NCBI RefSeq assembly: GCF_037038585.1
Contig: NC_092520.1
Coordinates: 7,766,501-7,830,500 of the forward strand
Source of the DNA: Patagioenas fasciata
Taxonomy: Eukaryota > Chordata > Aves > Columbiformes > Columbidae
Direction of reading: 5' to 3'
Length of the DNA stretch: 64,000 bases
Positions within the stretch are counted from its first letter, which is position 1. The number at the start of each line of letters is the position of its first letter. Below the pieces are notes generated by a model that saw only the letters and a list, made by a program, of their open reading frames with translations, was not told where the DNA came from and did not search any database. Positions 38,501-48,500 of this stretch are shown one piece after another. The translations under genes were made by a program, and so were the position numbers.

Positions 38501-40572
38501 AGAAATACCTCACTTACTAGAAAGAGGTGACAGCTTGGCCACATACTGTGACCTCCTAAATTACCTGCCCTTTTGGCATTTTGAATACTGATGCTGATCT
38601 TAATTTCTGCTACTCTAATATTTTCCATGAAGGGGTAGTCTATATCCACCACTTCGCTAATATAAAAAATTTGGAAGTAAAATTTGCTATTTTGTCTGCT
38701 ACATATTGGAACTTTCATCTTTAGATTATTTTTCTGTGGTATTTGTCAGACTCAAGAAGCTACAAAACAGCTATATTGATGGTTCCTTTGATACTATTTT
38801 TCTCAACTTTGTATACTAAGTTTTCACCTAGATTATTTAATCATCTAGAAACACTCCTCTCCAATACCACGACAGTTTTGTCCATCATCTATATGATGTT
38901 ACTAGGGCAAATAATTAATGGGATTGTTCATAGAATCACACAGTAATTGGGGTTGGAGGGGAACTTTAAAGGTCATCTGGTCCAACCATCCTGCAATGAC
39001 CAGGGACATCTTCGACTAGATCAGCATGTCAGCAGAGTGTTGTTCCTAACTAACCCTGAAACAGAAAACTAAGGAAAATTAAAAGAAAAAAAACCTCGCT
39101 ATGAACAGCAACCATGCTTCAATGTACAGAAGAAAAAGGAATGGAATTAAAATAAATACTACACGTTTTATAAATCCTGAAGTGGAATGTAAGATATTCA
39201 CTTCTATAATTATGCTGCTTTGTTCAATAAAATAGTAAAAAGAAATTATAAAATATAGAGGTGAAAAGACAGATGGAAAGAGAGAACGAGATGAAAGAAA
39301 AGACTGAGAGGGAGAAAGATAAAGACAAAGAAAGATACTTTTCTTCCCTTTACCTCTACTATTGCTGTAGAAATGAAATATCCTGTGTCAGTACAGTGCA
39401 CATTTCAGTGGAAGACTTCAGACTAATGAGTCATTCACTTAGATATTTGAATATGTCTCACAGTAATTTTTTTACCAGAAAGTTTTGTTTTGTTGCATTG
39501 TTTTTGTGTTTTGTTTGTTTTTACCTCAGCCTAGTAATACAGTTTGCTTATTTCTTAGCAAAATAGATGGGTTTGTTTGTTGACTTTTTGCATTGTATTT
39601 ATTTGTGATACAATTCAGCTGAATCTGGTCTGTTTCACTATGGAAACTTGTACTTTGTTCTTTGTAAAATGAACGGAAAATCCCTTATAAACCCCGTGAA
39701 CTCCTATAGATGCCGTTAGAACTGTATTTGCTTGCTCTTCAGTTTGCATAATCCACTTTTCATTTCTACACCAGAGCACTACTCCTTGTTCCCTAAATGC
39801 TGATAATTGTTGAATATTGGATGCTGTTGGGGTTTTTCCCTTTCAATTTCTGTCTCTCTGATAAAAGTCACAGAGCTTAATTTTTCTCCTTTCACTTGTC
39901 TACTCAAGAAACCGGAGAGCAAATAAATTGGACTATTTTGAAACTACTTCAGATATTCCTGCATAGCTCTTATTTTTCTCTGCTTGATTTTAAGAGACCT
40001 TCAAGTTATCCCTCTACTGTTTTAGAAATAATACACTTTCCTTTGTACTCTCAGCTGCACCAAGGGAGCAAACTTTAGGTTTAGGCCTTTAGGTTCTTCC
40101 TAGTATCTACATACTCCAGCGAACACCAAGGAATCCTACGAAATACAGTCAAATGTGATCTTGCGAATTCACAGATCAAAAGCTTGCCACTAACAGGCCA
40201 AAAATGTGGAGGTTTTTTAGTTTTTTAATAAAACTCTTTTTCCCAAGCTATAACCTAATGGCATAAAATTATTTTGGACCTATTTAAATATTTTATTGTA
40301 GATATAGTTTAAAAAACTGTGTATTTCCAAAATGGCCTTGAAAACGCAAAACAAAAACATTAAATAAGAGTACAAGGCTGCCACAGTCAATCAGCTCAGG
40401 CTTGGAATTGGATAAATTGTCTTTGTTATCCACTTTATCCATTCACATATTCTACATGAGTGAAAAGTCAAATATATTGAACCCACTGATATTCTAGTAA
40501 GACTTCGGGGAAAGCTGATTCAGGTTCTGAAAGTTGCTCTTCTGGTGTCTCTTCTTTCTTATTCTCTTCCAT
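23395..40572 (-). CDS. CCDC83: CCDC83, complete coding sequence in ten exons
   Basis: This is a coiled-coil protein of unknown biochemical role, testis-enriched in mammals. Ten minus-strand exons (40572-40487, 37437-37353, 35400-35232, 34483-34316, 31574-31483, 30633-30565, 28294-28179, 27145-27075, 25581-25406, 23571-23395) join to 1,209 bp, or 402 aa; human is about 413 aa. Residues 30-262 are rich in Glu/Lys with heptad spacing (coiled coil). A Ser/Thr/acidic segment follows at 287-344, and a conserved C-terminal region carries MPIH at 361-364. Matches to the human protein as I remember it include KNKEYHER, VTRDDVEE, the EYINVGS region, NEWLKEE and QAAGL. The ATG is chosen because the product begins MEENKKEE and aligns to the human N-terminus, but the frame is also open upstream in the same exon. 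One intron (35231-34484) needs a GC donor. The gene converges with PICALM, as in other vertebrates. Confidence 0.92.
23766..23970 (-). mobile_element. CR1 LINE short 3' tail
   Basis: Antisense CR1 end: ATCATAGAGTCATAGAACAG, TTGGGTTGGAAGGGCCCTTC and CCACCCCTGCCATGAGCAGG. About 0.2 kb, in CCDC83 intron 9, in the same orientation as the gene. Confidence 0.9.
25406..25581 (-). CDS. CCDC83: CCDC83 coding exon 9
   Basis: 176 bp with donor CAG|GTATGA. The acceptor is taken at TTTAAAAAG; a second in-frame AG six bases later is possible. It encodes a Ser/Thr/acidic stretch with WSETEKPEDSDEEL and ends LLSEDEKDSQ. Low overall conservation is expected of this tail region. Confidence 0.85.
27075..27145 (-). 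CDS. CCDC83: CCDC83 coding exon 8
   Basis: 71 bp with acceptor TTTTTTTAAATTTCATAG and donor GCAG|GTAATG. It encodes HLFLIQAAGLQDEMKETEYK, matching human RLYLTQAAGL. The closer-looking TTATCCAG 20 bases on is coding (Ile-Gln) and not the acceptor. Confidence 0.88.
28179..28294 (-). CDS. CCDC83: CCDC83 coding exon 7
   Basis: 116 bp with acceptor T(n)GTAAAAAG and donor CCCAG|GTAAAA. It encodes VKIYQKEVSDLKASIQLLEE, then NVGLVTKLIDAKLQIVP. Retention of the following intron would give an immediate TAA. Confidence 0.92.
30565..30633 (-). CDS. CCDC83: CCDC83 coding exon 6
   Basis: 69 bp, phase 0 at both ends, acceptor GTGTTTTCTCAG and donor GAG|GTAAGA. It encodes NAVKYLDRNTCKEFQENEWL and KEE. Similar to human [20 protein letters not shown] as I recall it. 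Confidence 0.93.
31483..31574 (-). CDS. CCDC83: CCDC83 coding exon 5
   Basis: 92 bp with acceptor TTTTTGTTTTGAAG and donor GAG|GTATTC. It encodes YYCNTLQALEEEHVRLLEEH and ends KLSKEQTPE. It enters on a split Glu codon and leaves in phase 0. Confidence 0.9.
32932..32953. repeat. (TTGG)n microsatellite
   Basis: Five consecutive TTGG units lie in a CCDC83 intron, followed by a T run. Confidence 0.85.
34316..34483 (-). CDS. CCDC83: CCDC83 coding exon 4
   Basis: 168 bp with acceptor TTGCTTTAACAG and donor ACAG|GTCCGT. It encodes LQSQIEETDQRTSEKQSERD, then YWLEYINVGSK and EITNLEKDIEDVKDDL. It matches the human [20 protein letters not shown] region as I recall it. Confidence 0.92.
35131..35169. 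repeat. A-rich purine tract
   Basis: Thirty-nine bases that are almost only A with interspersed G lie 60 bp from CCDC83 exon 3. It reads as a pyrimidine tract on the transcribed-sense minus strand of intron 3. Confidence 0.75.
35232..35400 (-). CDS. CCDC83: CCDC83 coding exon 3, GC donor
   Basis: 169 bp with acceptor TTATTCTTTCATAG. It encodes NYLLKEKQQAQIRRILRHLE, then KEVVTRDDVEES and EEQLLK. The frame into exon 4 is kept only if the donor is AAAG|GCATGT (GC rather than GT). The strong GTGAGT 7 bases on would frameshift into TGA. Confidence 0.88.
36491..36508. repeat. (TA)n microsatellite
   Basis: Nine TA units in a CCDC83 intron, followed by degenerate TG/CA/TA repeats to about 36525. 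Confidence 0.85.
37353..37437 (-). CDS. CCDC83: CCDC83 coding exon 2
   Basis: 85 bp with acceptor TTTGCCCACAG and donor AGA|GTAAGT. It encodes IENKEAAIDQALLDLEEVKK and ends KNKEYHER, the start of the coiled coil. Confidence 0.93.
38929..39033 (-). mobile_element. CR1 LINE very short 3' tail
   Basis: About 100 bp: CATAGAATCACACAGTAATT, GGGGTTGGAGGGGAACTTTA and ATCTGGTCCAACCATCCTGC, diagnostic of a CR1 3' end in antisense. Confidence 0.85.
39259..39335. repeat. purine-rich GA tract
   Basis: About 75 bases made almost entirely of A and G with GAGA/GAAA runs, in a CCDC83 intron. No family is recognised. Confidence 0.65.
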
Positions 40573-40604
40573 GCTTATTGGTGTACTTAGGCTAGAAGTT
40601 AGAT
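40487..40604 (-). CDS. CCDC83: CCDC83 first coding exon (MEENKKEE...LLEY)
   Basis: The acceptor CTTCCCTCCCTTTAG is at 40605, the ATG at 40572-40570 and the donor TATCA|GTGGGT. Coding is 86 bp: 28 codons plus CA of a split Gln. The 32 bases before the ATG are in frame and have no stop (LTSSLSTPIS), so translation could begin in an upstream exon. Confidence 0.88.
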
Positions 40605-43600
40605 CTAAAGGGAGGGAAGGACAAGCAGAAAAGAAACAAAACAAAAAAAAAGAAATTATTTATTTACAAAATGTCGTATGTTTACCACCCTTTGTCACTT
40701 GTGACAAGTTCTTACCAGTTCTGAAATACACAAAACAAGATGTTTTGTTGACAACAACAATCCTGGCCAGGGCAGCACTAAGGCCTGTGGTTTTGGGACA
40801 TCCTGAAGCGTTGTCCTAAGTAACGATACGTTAGTGAGCAGTGGCCTCTATCACTAGCCACTTACTGCATCCCTTGCTGTAGGCTTCATTTTACATTCTT
40901 GCAAATAAAACAAGCAGTTGTTTCTTTTCCAGTCCTTTGTTTCTTTATCAGGCTTGTTTTATTGAGTCACTTGTTAATATGCATCTCTTTCCCTCTTCTT
41001 CTGTTCTCCTAGCACTATGAATATTTGCCTTTCACTGCAACCCTGATATCAGTTTTCATTGTCAGAGCTAGAACAAAACCACTCTCTGAAGGGATATGCA
41101 TGTCAGCAGTATTCCCTGGGCATGTTGTCACAGCTACCAACCTCAGAATTCAACTGACAATGAATGGTTCTGTAATGGAACTGGTAGCATATCTTACATC
41201 AAATAAAACATCACAAGAAAAGGGCACTTATGAAGATTCCTCACTTTTAACCGTCACATAATCAAATGCCAAAATCAGATTAGTTCATGTAATGTAGGAG
41301 GTTTTATTACTGAATTTGTAGAAACATTTCTATAGCATGCTTTCATATTGAACTGCTTCTCTGAATCCAAGTTCTGAATTCTAACAATTATCACTCTAAT
41401 AGCTAAAACTGGTATCAGCTTGCTCTGTGACCAAATACAGGAGGCTGGATACTTTTCCTATTAAAAGGATCACAAGGAAACAGAAAACAAAACAAAACCA
41501 AGTAAACAAACAAAAACACAAACTAGAGGAAAGCCATGCAGCAAGCCTGCCAAAGCGATGTAAAAATCAAGTTTAAAATGAAGTGAAACCAACTATTGAC
41601 AAATGCACTCTAATCCATGTACCGGCACAAGCCTTCTCGCTGCACTCACCATTCCCTGAAGCAATGTCAGCTTTCTGTATACAAAATAACTTTCTACCCT
41701 AAACAAGGGGTAATTAATGCTGATCAAACTAGTGAAGGTGCTGAGGGCAGGCAGTGTGCTGTACATTGCAAAAAGGCATGTAAAAGGAATGCTTGCTGTG
41801 GGGCAGCTCTGCAAGGTAAGTGAAAGAAAGGGTAAACACGCCTTGGAGTCTATGTCCCCACGCAGCTCCTTAGACCTTGGAATATCTTTTTCATAATGTT
41901 TTTCTCCAGAAGAATTTTACTCCCACTCTGTTGGAAACCTGCTTGTGAAGATCTTGTCTGTTCTGCTTCTGGAGAAAAGTTCACACTCATAGGGACAATT
42001 ATCTAGAGCTGTCAATCACCGTCTTTGCACCACCTGATTATTTATGTTGCAGATACAGCTAAATGCATCCATGGAAGCCTGGAAAATTCTGACTCCCACC
42101 AGCAATGTATTAAACTTTTGAAGTCTCCCAGATCAAAGTGTTAATAGTTGCTACACAATAGTAAAATATTTCAATTGCAGAACTTCATTAAGTCACACCC
42201 ATGTCACAGTGTCACCACATGACTGCACTAAACCTTACTGGTGTTTACCATCCAAGAAAAAAATCCTTTTGTACCTGAGCATCCACTTGAGTCTGAAGCC
42301 ACATTAAGTCCTTAATATTCACACACAACACTTGCAGATACCAATTCAAGTTAAGCTTCGGTTTATCAAACACAATATTTTTCATGAAACTTTAAAAAAA
42401 TCCTAAACAAGTGACTGTTGTAAGACTGAGTTTTAAAGAAAGGACCACGTGAATTAAGAAAAAATCCCACTGAAACAGGAAGTTACATACTTAGCCTCCC
42501 TAGAACTCTTTGAAATTTCCAGCCCAAATTAACAAGTGCAGGACAGATTTTTTTTAAAATGTAAAAAAGAATCTACCATCCTTCCTCAGTGCAGAATTAG
42601 CTGGGGTGGTATTAATTCCACTCACTTGAGCATTTATTTTACTGGTCTTCCCCAGAAATGCAAGATCACTGCAGCAATCCCTAATTATTTTTTTTAATTA
42701 TTTCTGTCCCTTGCACTAAATGGATAATGAAATCCCCTGCTTAAAAATGGAACATTTTATGCAACAATACTCTGAAAGGTTTTGGGAGTTTCTTGGAACT
42801 CCAGCCCCAGGTAAGCTCCAGTGATGTATTCATTAGAGTCGTCCTGTGTAGGGGGCAACAAGAAAGCATCGAAGCTGTACAACAAGGTAAAAATCTACTA
42901 TAATAACACATATGCTGGATTTTGCAAGCTATAGAAAATTCACACACAGGAGAGAGAAGGTAACATATTTAGGGGCACTGAGAACTGACTGCAGATTTCA
43001 AACCAGTAGGAAACATTTGCAGAGGGCAAGATTTATTTCTTCTCCCAAAAAGATAAATCACAAGGCATAACACTTGACAGACCTCCACTATCGCTGCCAG
43101 CACTTTCTCAACCAATAAATACACTGTCATTACATAGAATGGTTGGGGTTGGAAGGGACCTCTGGAGATCATCCAGTCCAACCCACCTGCTAAAGCAGGT
43201 TCACCAGAGCAGATCACACAGGAATGTGTCCAGGTGGGTTTGAATGTCTCCAGAGAAGGAGACTCCACAGCCTCTCTGGGCAGCCTGGTTCAGGGCTCTG
43301 GCACCTCAAAGTAAGTTAGTTTTTTTCTCACATTCAGATGGAACCTCCTGTGCTTCAGTCTGTGCCTGCTGCCCCTCATCCTATTGCTGGGCACCACTGA
43401 AAGGAGTCTGGTCCATCCTCTTGACACACACCCTTGACATTTTTATAAACACTGATAAGACCCACTCTCAGCTTCTCTTCTCCAGGCTGAACAGACCCAG
43501 CTCTCTCGGTCTCTTCACATAAGAAAGATGCTCCAGACCCCTTATCATCTTTGTAGCTTGCTGCTGGACTCCCTGCAATAATTCCTTGTCCTTAAAATGG

Positions 43601-44056
43601 GGAGCCCAGAACTGGACCCAGTACAGCAGATGTGGCCTCACCAGGGCAGAGGAGAAGGGAAGGAACAACCTCTCTCGACCTGCTGTCATCAGTGCCATCC
43701 ACACCACTGCTGGCACTCACACTATCACCCTCTACTTCAAGCATCTGCATTATCAGCAGCCTCTGCTCCCTCAGTCCCCATCGATAATTACCTCAGCTCT
43801 CTGCAGACACATCGCAACCCCTTCCCAATCCCCAAAGCAGGTGAACAATTCCCTTTGCCCAACCCTCCCTGCATCTCCCTTGTACGTACTCCCTGCCACC
43901 CCCTTCACCACTAAACGTTTCCCTCACAGTGTCTACAGCCGCCCTGTCCGCAGCCATCAGACCCCACTGGCACCGCCACTTTGTGCCCAAGCCCCCTCAC
44001 ACTGTCATCCACCATCGCTGAGCTGTGAGATAACTCCCCCTCATGGCCCTGGTTAC
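40605..44056 (-). other. CCDC83: CCDC83 5' intron
   Basis: The sequence lies between the first coding exon and the CpG-island promoter. It carries a CR1 (43134-43700) and then a C-rich plus strand from 43.7 kb upward. No additional coding exon is recognised. Confidence 0.5.
43134..43700 (-). mobile_element. CR1 LINE 3' fragment
   Basis: Antisense CR1 begins at its 3' end with GGTTGGGGTTGGAAGGGACC and ATCATCCAGTCCAACCCACC, and runs through CTCTTCTCCAGGCTGAACAG to TGTGGCCTCACCAGGGCAGA. It belongs to the same type as the copy at 60.15 kb (both carry the CCTGCTTTAGCAGGTGGGTT segment). Confidence 0.92.
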
Positions 44057-44246
44057 CTGCGCGTCCACCACCTAACTGCTTACCACCGCATCCCCCCAAG
44101 CACAGCGTCACTCCCCGCACCCCTGTCGCACCCACACACACTTTCTACTCCGCCGCAGCCTCCCCGTCCCGGCCCGTCCGCGGCTCCCGGCCCGGCTGCG
44201 GCCGGCGCTCGGTCAGTCACACCCGCCGCGGCGCCAACAGCTGCCG

Positions 44247-44260
44247 GTCGCCAAGGCAAC
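44247..44260 (+). promoter_or_regulatory. RFX X-box, GTCGCCAAGGCAAC
   Basis: The imperfect palindrome GTYGCC-NN-GGCAAC fits the RFX-family X-box that marks promoters of ciliary and flagellar genes. It sits in the CCDC83 CpG island. Confidence 0.65.
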
Positions 44261-44308
44261 GGGAGGCCCCGCCCCTCCCCGCCCCGCGGCGCGTTCCGAT
44301 GGGCAGCG

Positions 44309-44322
44309 GCGCCCTCTGGTGG
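44309..44322 (-). promoter_or_regulatory. CTCF core motif CCACCAGAGGGCGC
   Basis: All 14 bases fit the CTCF core CCASYAGRKGGCRS on the minus strand. It lies 49 bp from the X-box in the same CpG island. Confidence 0.65.
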
Positions 44323-44529
44323 CGGCAGATGGGAGCTGTCGCCAGGGAAAAGCCCGCGAAAAGTGCCACCGCCGCGGGGCGTGGGGCAAAACCCTTCCAG
44401 CCTCTCCGGTGGAAACAGCGAGATGCAGTATATGCGTTGTGATTCCTGTACTGGCGCCCCAGCTTAGAATCAGAATAACTGGGAACCCTTAACCTGGCAC
44501 TGCCAAGTCCACGCTGCATCACGTCCTTA

Positions 44530-45165
44530 AGTGCTACACAACACAACTCCTCCAGGGATGGTGACTCCACCACTGCCCTGGGCAGCCTGTTAAATACCTG
44601 ACAACCCTTTCTGGGAATAAATTTTTCCTAATATCAAATCTAAACCTCCCCTGGCACAACTTGAAGCCATTTCCCCTTGTCCTATCACTTGTTATTTGGG
44701 AGAAGAGACCAACACCCTCCATGCTCCAACCTCCTTTCAGGCAGTTGTAGACAGCGATAAGGTCTCCCCTCAGCCTCCTTTTCTCCAGGCTGAACAGCCT
44801 CAGGTTCCTCAGCCTCTCCCCATCACACTTGTGCTCCAGCCCCTCACCAGCCTCGTTGCCTTTCTCTGAACTCTCTCCAGCTCCTCAAGGTCTTTCCTGT
44901 AGTGAGGTCAGGTTGGTCAAGCATGAGCTGCCATTCATAAACCCATAGTGACTGGGCCTGATCACCTGGTTGTCCTGCACATGCCACATGATGGCACTCA
45001 GGATGATCTGCTCCATAACCTTCCCTGGCACCGAGGTCAGACTCACATGCCTGTAGTTCCCTGGATTCTCTTTCCAGCCCTTCTTATAGATGTGCATCAT
45101 ATTTGCTAAACTCCAGTCAGCTGGGACCTTCCCAGTTAGCCAGGACTCAGGAAATGAGAAAACCA
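44530..45165 (-). mobile_element. CR1 LINE with internal deletion (RT piece joined to 3' part)
   Basis: Minus-strand reading of 45165-44900 gives a degenerate CR1 reverse-transcriptase segment (KKGWKENPGNYRHVSLTSVP, QVIRPSHYGF). At about 44.89 kb it jumps to the CR1 3' region (GATATTAGGAAAAATTTATT type), and it ends near 44530 without the usual tail. The rest of the RT frame is missing. It is a dead copy. Confidence 0.88.
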
Positions 45166-45191
45166 AATGTTAACAGCAGCACAGAGGTAAT

Positions 45192-45515
45192 TTAAGTCCT
45201 GGGAGGGATTTCTTTGTGGTGAAGCTCATATGATAGCCTGAATTTCACCTGATGGATATCTATAGTGGCAGGCTTGAAATCATGAAGTAAAATCACAGCT
45301 ATCTTCAGGAAAAAGAACGTGTCCAAGCCCTGCAGCCGTAGCTCCCGTTCCACACCACAATCATGACTGCAGAGCTGCTTTGTCGGGAGCAAGCTCCCTA
45401 AGCTGTCCAGGGCACTGAGACGGAGCGAAGTCCTGCACTCCAGTAACAGGCAGCCATACACGATCTCCTGTAACCCTCTATGACCTGCACACCAGTGTTG
45501 TGCAAAAAGCCAAGC
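45192..45515 (-). CDS. candidate gene, last coding exon G
   Basis: 324 bp (107 codons plus TAA), phase 0. The acceptor CTTATGCCCTGTCCCCACTGCTCAG is excellent. It encodes [40 protein letters not shown], then [20 protein letters not shown] and [13 protein letters not shown]. The open frame extends 44 codons upstream of the acceptor, so chance openness is possible. Confidence 0.6.
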   Translation of the reverse strand, partial: AWLFAQHWCAGHRGLQEIVYGCLLLECRTSLRLSALDSLGSLLPTKQLCSHDCGVERELRLQGLDTFFFLKIAVILLHDFKPATIDIHQVKFRLSYELHHKEIPPRT

Positions 45516-48500
45516 CTGAGCAGTGGGGACAGGGCATAAGATGGAAAGAAGAGCTGAAGGCTGATCCTGAACTACTTCTGCTTTTCCCTTCCTGGCCAGT
45601 GGATCACCATTGGTTTTGGATGGGCTCTGTACGTCACTCTTCTTCACTGGACATCAGTACCTGAGCCACGAAACCCTGAGAGCCATACTCTGCCACAGAA
45701 ATAAATTGTGAATCACTATAATAAATGCCAATGGCCTTGTTTTCAGGAAAAATTCACATTTGCCTTCTTTGTTCAAAATTTTGGCCAGTCCTGTGGAAGC
45801 TTATGTTATCCTATGACAAGTCTTGTTTGACATAGTACAGCAGTCTCTCTAATTAAGGTATATTCATTAAAGTAAGGACAAACCACTTTTGTTCCTACAA
45901 GCAGAGATCATAATTTGCAATGCATCTATATTGAAGACAGTAGGAAGATGCTGTTTATGTTCATTCAGTAGCCCCACATAACTGTTCAGATGAGAAAGCA
46001 AAGAAAGGAACAAAAAACCCCAAATCATAAAAAAAGCTAGTGACTTTTCATTTCCTTCTGTGTTATGGATTGAATTATGTCATTAGGACACAGTAGCCAG
46101 CTGACACATAAGACAGGGATTGAATAGAAGGCAGAGAAAAAGAAAGAACAGTGCCTTAAGTCAGCTGGTAAAGATAAACACAGCCTTGACTTTCGTACTT
46201 TGTAGCACAAGATCTTCAAGTTGGACATATTTAAATCCCACTATGACAAAATGTAATGCTGCTTAAACCTGGTTGTGGGCAACCTTTGCCTTTTTCTCTT
46301 TGCATGGGCAGACGATGCTTACATCTTTTAGAAAGTTGTCTTATATCCAGAAGGAGAAAATATTAAGATAAGTCCCTATTTTGCAGGTTAAAGTTGTTGC
46401 CAGGTTCAGGTTTTCAGCTCTTCTTTGACCCTCTGAACATGGGTGTCAGGAAGATCCACTCCATGATCTTCCTGGAGCCTGAGATGAGGCTGACTGCTCT
46501 GTAGTTCCCCAGATCTTTCTTCTTGCACTTGTAAATGAGTGTGACGTTTGCCTTTTCATCAGGAATTAATATATACAATATATGCAATATACATAACATA
46601 CACGTGGTTGAAGGGAAATATTGCTACAGCAATGAAACCAATGGTATATGAGTTAGTGGTGATTCATGTTAGTTCGCTTTAGGGAGCGCTGAGTGTTCAA
46701 AAGAGACCGAGGTTCTTTCTGGATGAAGCTGGAGGAAGGAAAGCAGCCCCAGGTGGATTTGCTCTTCGGGAAGTTACTATTTCTTCAACTAATACCTGCC
46801 ATTCTGCAACCACATCAAAATACTCATTTATTTTTCCATTAATGGGAGAAGATGGGATGACTCCTTTTCTGTTTTGGACAACAGCTAGAGAGAAAGACAT
46901 GCTGAATGAGGGGGCGAAGGAAGAAAGGTGATCTACTGTTTGAAACTCATAGCAATATCACTACATAAAGATACCTGTAAGGTTGTGGTTTCTTTCCTCT
47001 AAATATGTCGTAACACATTGTGTTGCACTGCAATTAAAAACATTCTTATATCTTTTAGTTGTTCTGAGAGCTTAACAACTCTGTGACTACGTATGGGGAA
47101 GACCAAGAGGAGGGTTGGTAGGGTTCATCCTCCCATCACTAGGTTTAATCATCTTGTTGCCTTCTTGAAAGTGCTCAGGCTCAATTCATGTGAAAAACAG
47201 CCACTCCATGCTTACACAAAACCAAATTATTACAGGGAGAAACTGAGTTTTAAGCTTTCATAAGGTCTCCAATTCACTGTGATCCTTGCGAACTTAATGG
47301 AAGCCTTATTAAAACCTTACTAAGCCAGAATGTTACTGGATAGTGCATAAAGCATGATCTAGTCCCTAATTTTGCCATCGGGAAGGAAGAGCCACATATA
47401 AACTACATTAAATGAAAAAGACACGTAATTTACCAAACCTTTATACCAATTCCATGTATACTAAGTTTTCCTCTAAAAAGCATTAAATTGTTTCACCATA
47501 TCCAAGTTTGAGTAGAAGGTGAAACATAAGAATTTATAGTTAGCAGGAAGCCAGTGCTGATGACCTAGGATTTGCGGTGTGAATGAGTTCAGGCTGGGAA
47601 CAGAATGGGAAAGTTATTTAAAACGGAGCTCCTGCAAGTCCAGTTTTGAGCCCCTTTTATAAGAAAGACATTGAGGTACTAGAGAGAGTGCAGAGGAGGC
47701 GATGAAGCTGGTGAAGGGTCTGGAGCACAAGTGTGATGAGGAGCGGTTGAGAGAAGTGGGGGGTTCAGCCTGGGGAACAAGAGCTGAGGGGAGACCTTAG
47801 CACTGTCTGCAACTGCCTGAAAGGAGGTTGTAGCATGGAGGGTGTTGGTCTCTTCTCCGAAGTAACAAGCGATAGGATGAGAGGAAATGGCCTCAAGTTG
47901 CACGAGGAGGGGTTCAGATTGGATATTAGGAAGAATTTCTTCCCGGAAACTGTTGTCAGGCATTGGAACAGGCTGCCCGGGGAAACGGTGGAGTCACCAT
48001 CCATGGAGGTGTTTAAAAGGTGTTTAGATGAGGTTCTTAGGGACATGGTTTAGTGTTAGAGTTACGTTAGGTTATGGTTGGCCTCAATGATACTGAGGGT
48101 CTCTTCCAACCAAAATGATTCCATGATTCTATTCTGAGACTGAAGCAAGCAGCCGCAGGCTGCCCACAAGGGACAGGCCCCACTCCCACGCACTCCAGAG
48201 ACTGAAATCCTCCAGTTGCCCCGAGACGGAATTAAAATACAATGCAAGTGCTGTGTGAAACACACATATAACATGAAAATACCACTGCGCCAGCTCCCCA
48301 GGTGACGGGGACACTGTTCTGTCACCCTGCTCCTGGAAGGACCCTGGGCTCAGAACTTACCCTGGTGCCTTGACTGCTGATTGAGATATGCTAAGACATC
48401 CTATGAAATGGCAGCATGTGTATTTTGTGCCACTAATTGAACAGAAAAGCACTTGCAGCGGCTTCCTGGACCGAAACCTCCATTATTGCTGCCTGTATCT

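Larger units (their letters stand above)
23572..40486 (-). other. CCDC83: CCDC83 coding-region introns
   Basis: Nine introns. They hold two short minus-oriented CR1 tails (23766-23970, 38929-39033), a TA microsatellite, a GGTT repeat, A-rich and purine-rich runs, and no further exon I could support. Confidence 0.7.
44130..44420 (-). promoter_or_regulatory. CCDC83: CpG-island promoter of CCDC83
   Basis: This block is GC- and CpG-rich, with Sp1-type CCCCGCCCC at 44267-44275, an X-box at 44247-44260 and a CTCF core at 44309-44322. It has no TATA box. On the CCDC83 sense (minus) strand, G exceeds C strongly for about 450 bp downstream (44.15 down to 43.70 kb), as expected after a CpG-island start. 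Possible first-exon donors on the minus strand are GCAG|GTAACC (exon end 44057) and GGTG|GTAAGC (about 44085). The start site itself is inferred. Confidence 0.65.

Noticed and set aside
43586-44467. 293-codon plus-strand open frame
   Set aside because: It starts in antisense CR1 and runs through the C-rich, stop-poor strand of the CCDC83 promoter. The Pro/Ala/Ser/His-rich composition is what skewed GC-rich DNA gives.
45516-45647. Upstream 44 codons of the exon G open frame as part of the exon
   Set aside because: The acceptor near 45648 (TGATGTCCAG) is weak, and exon F leaves in phase 0, which fits only the strong acceptor at 45516.
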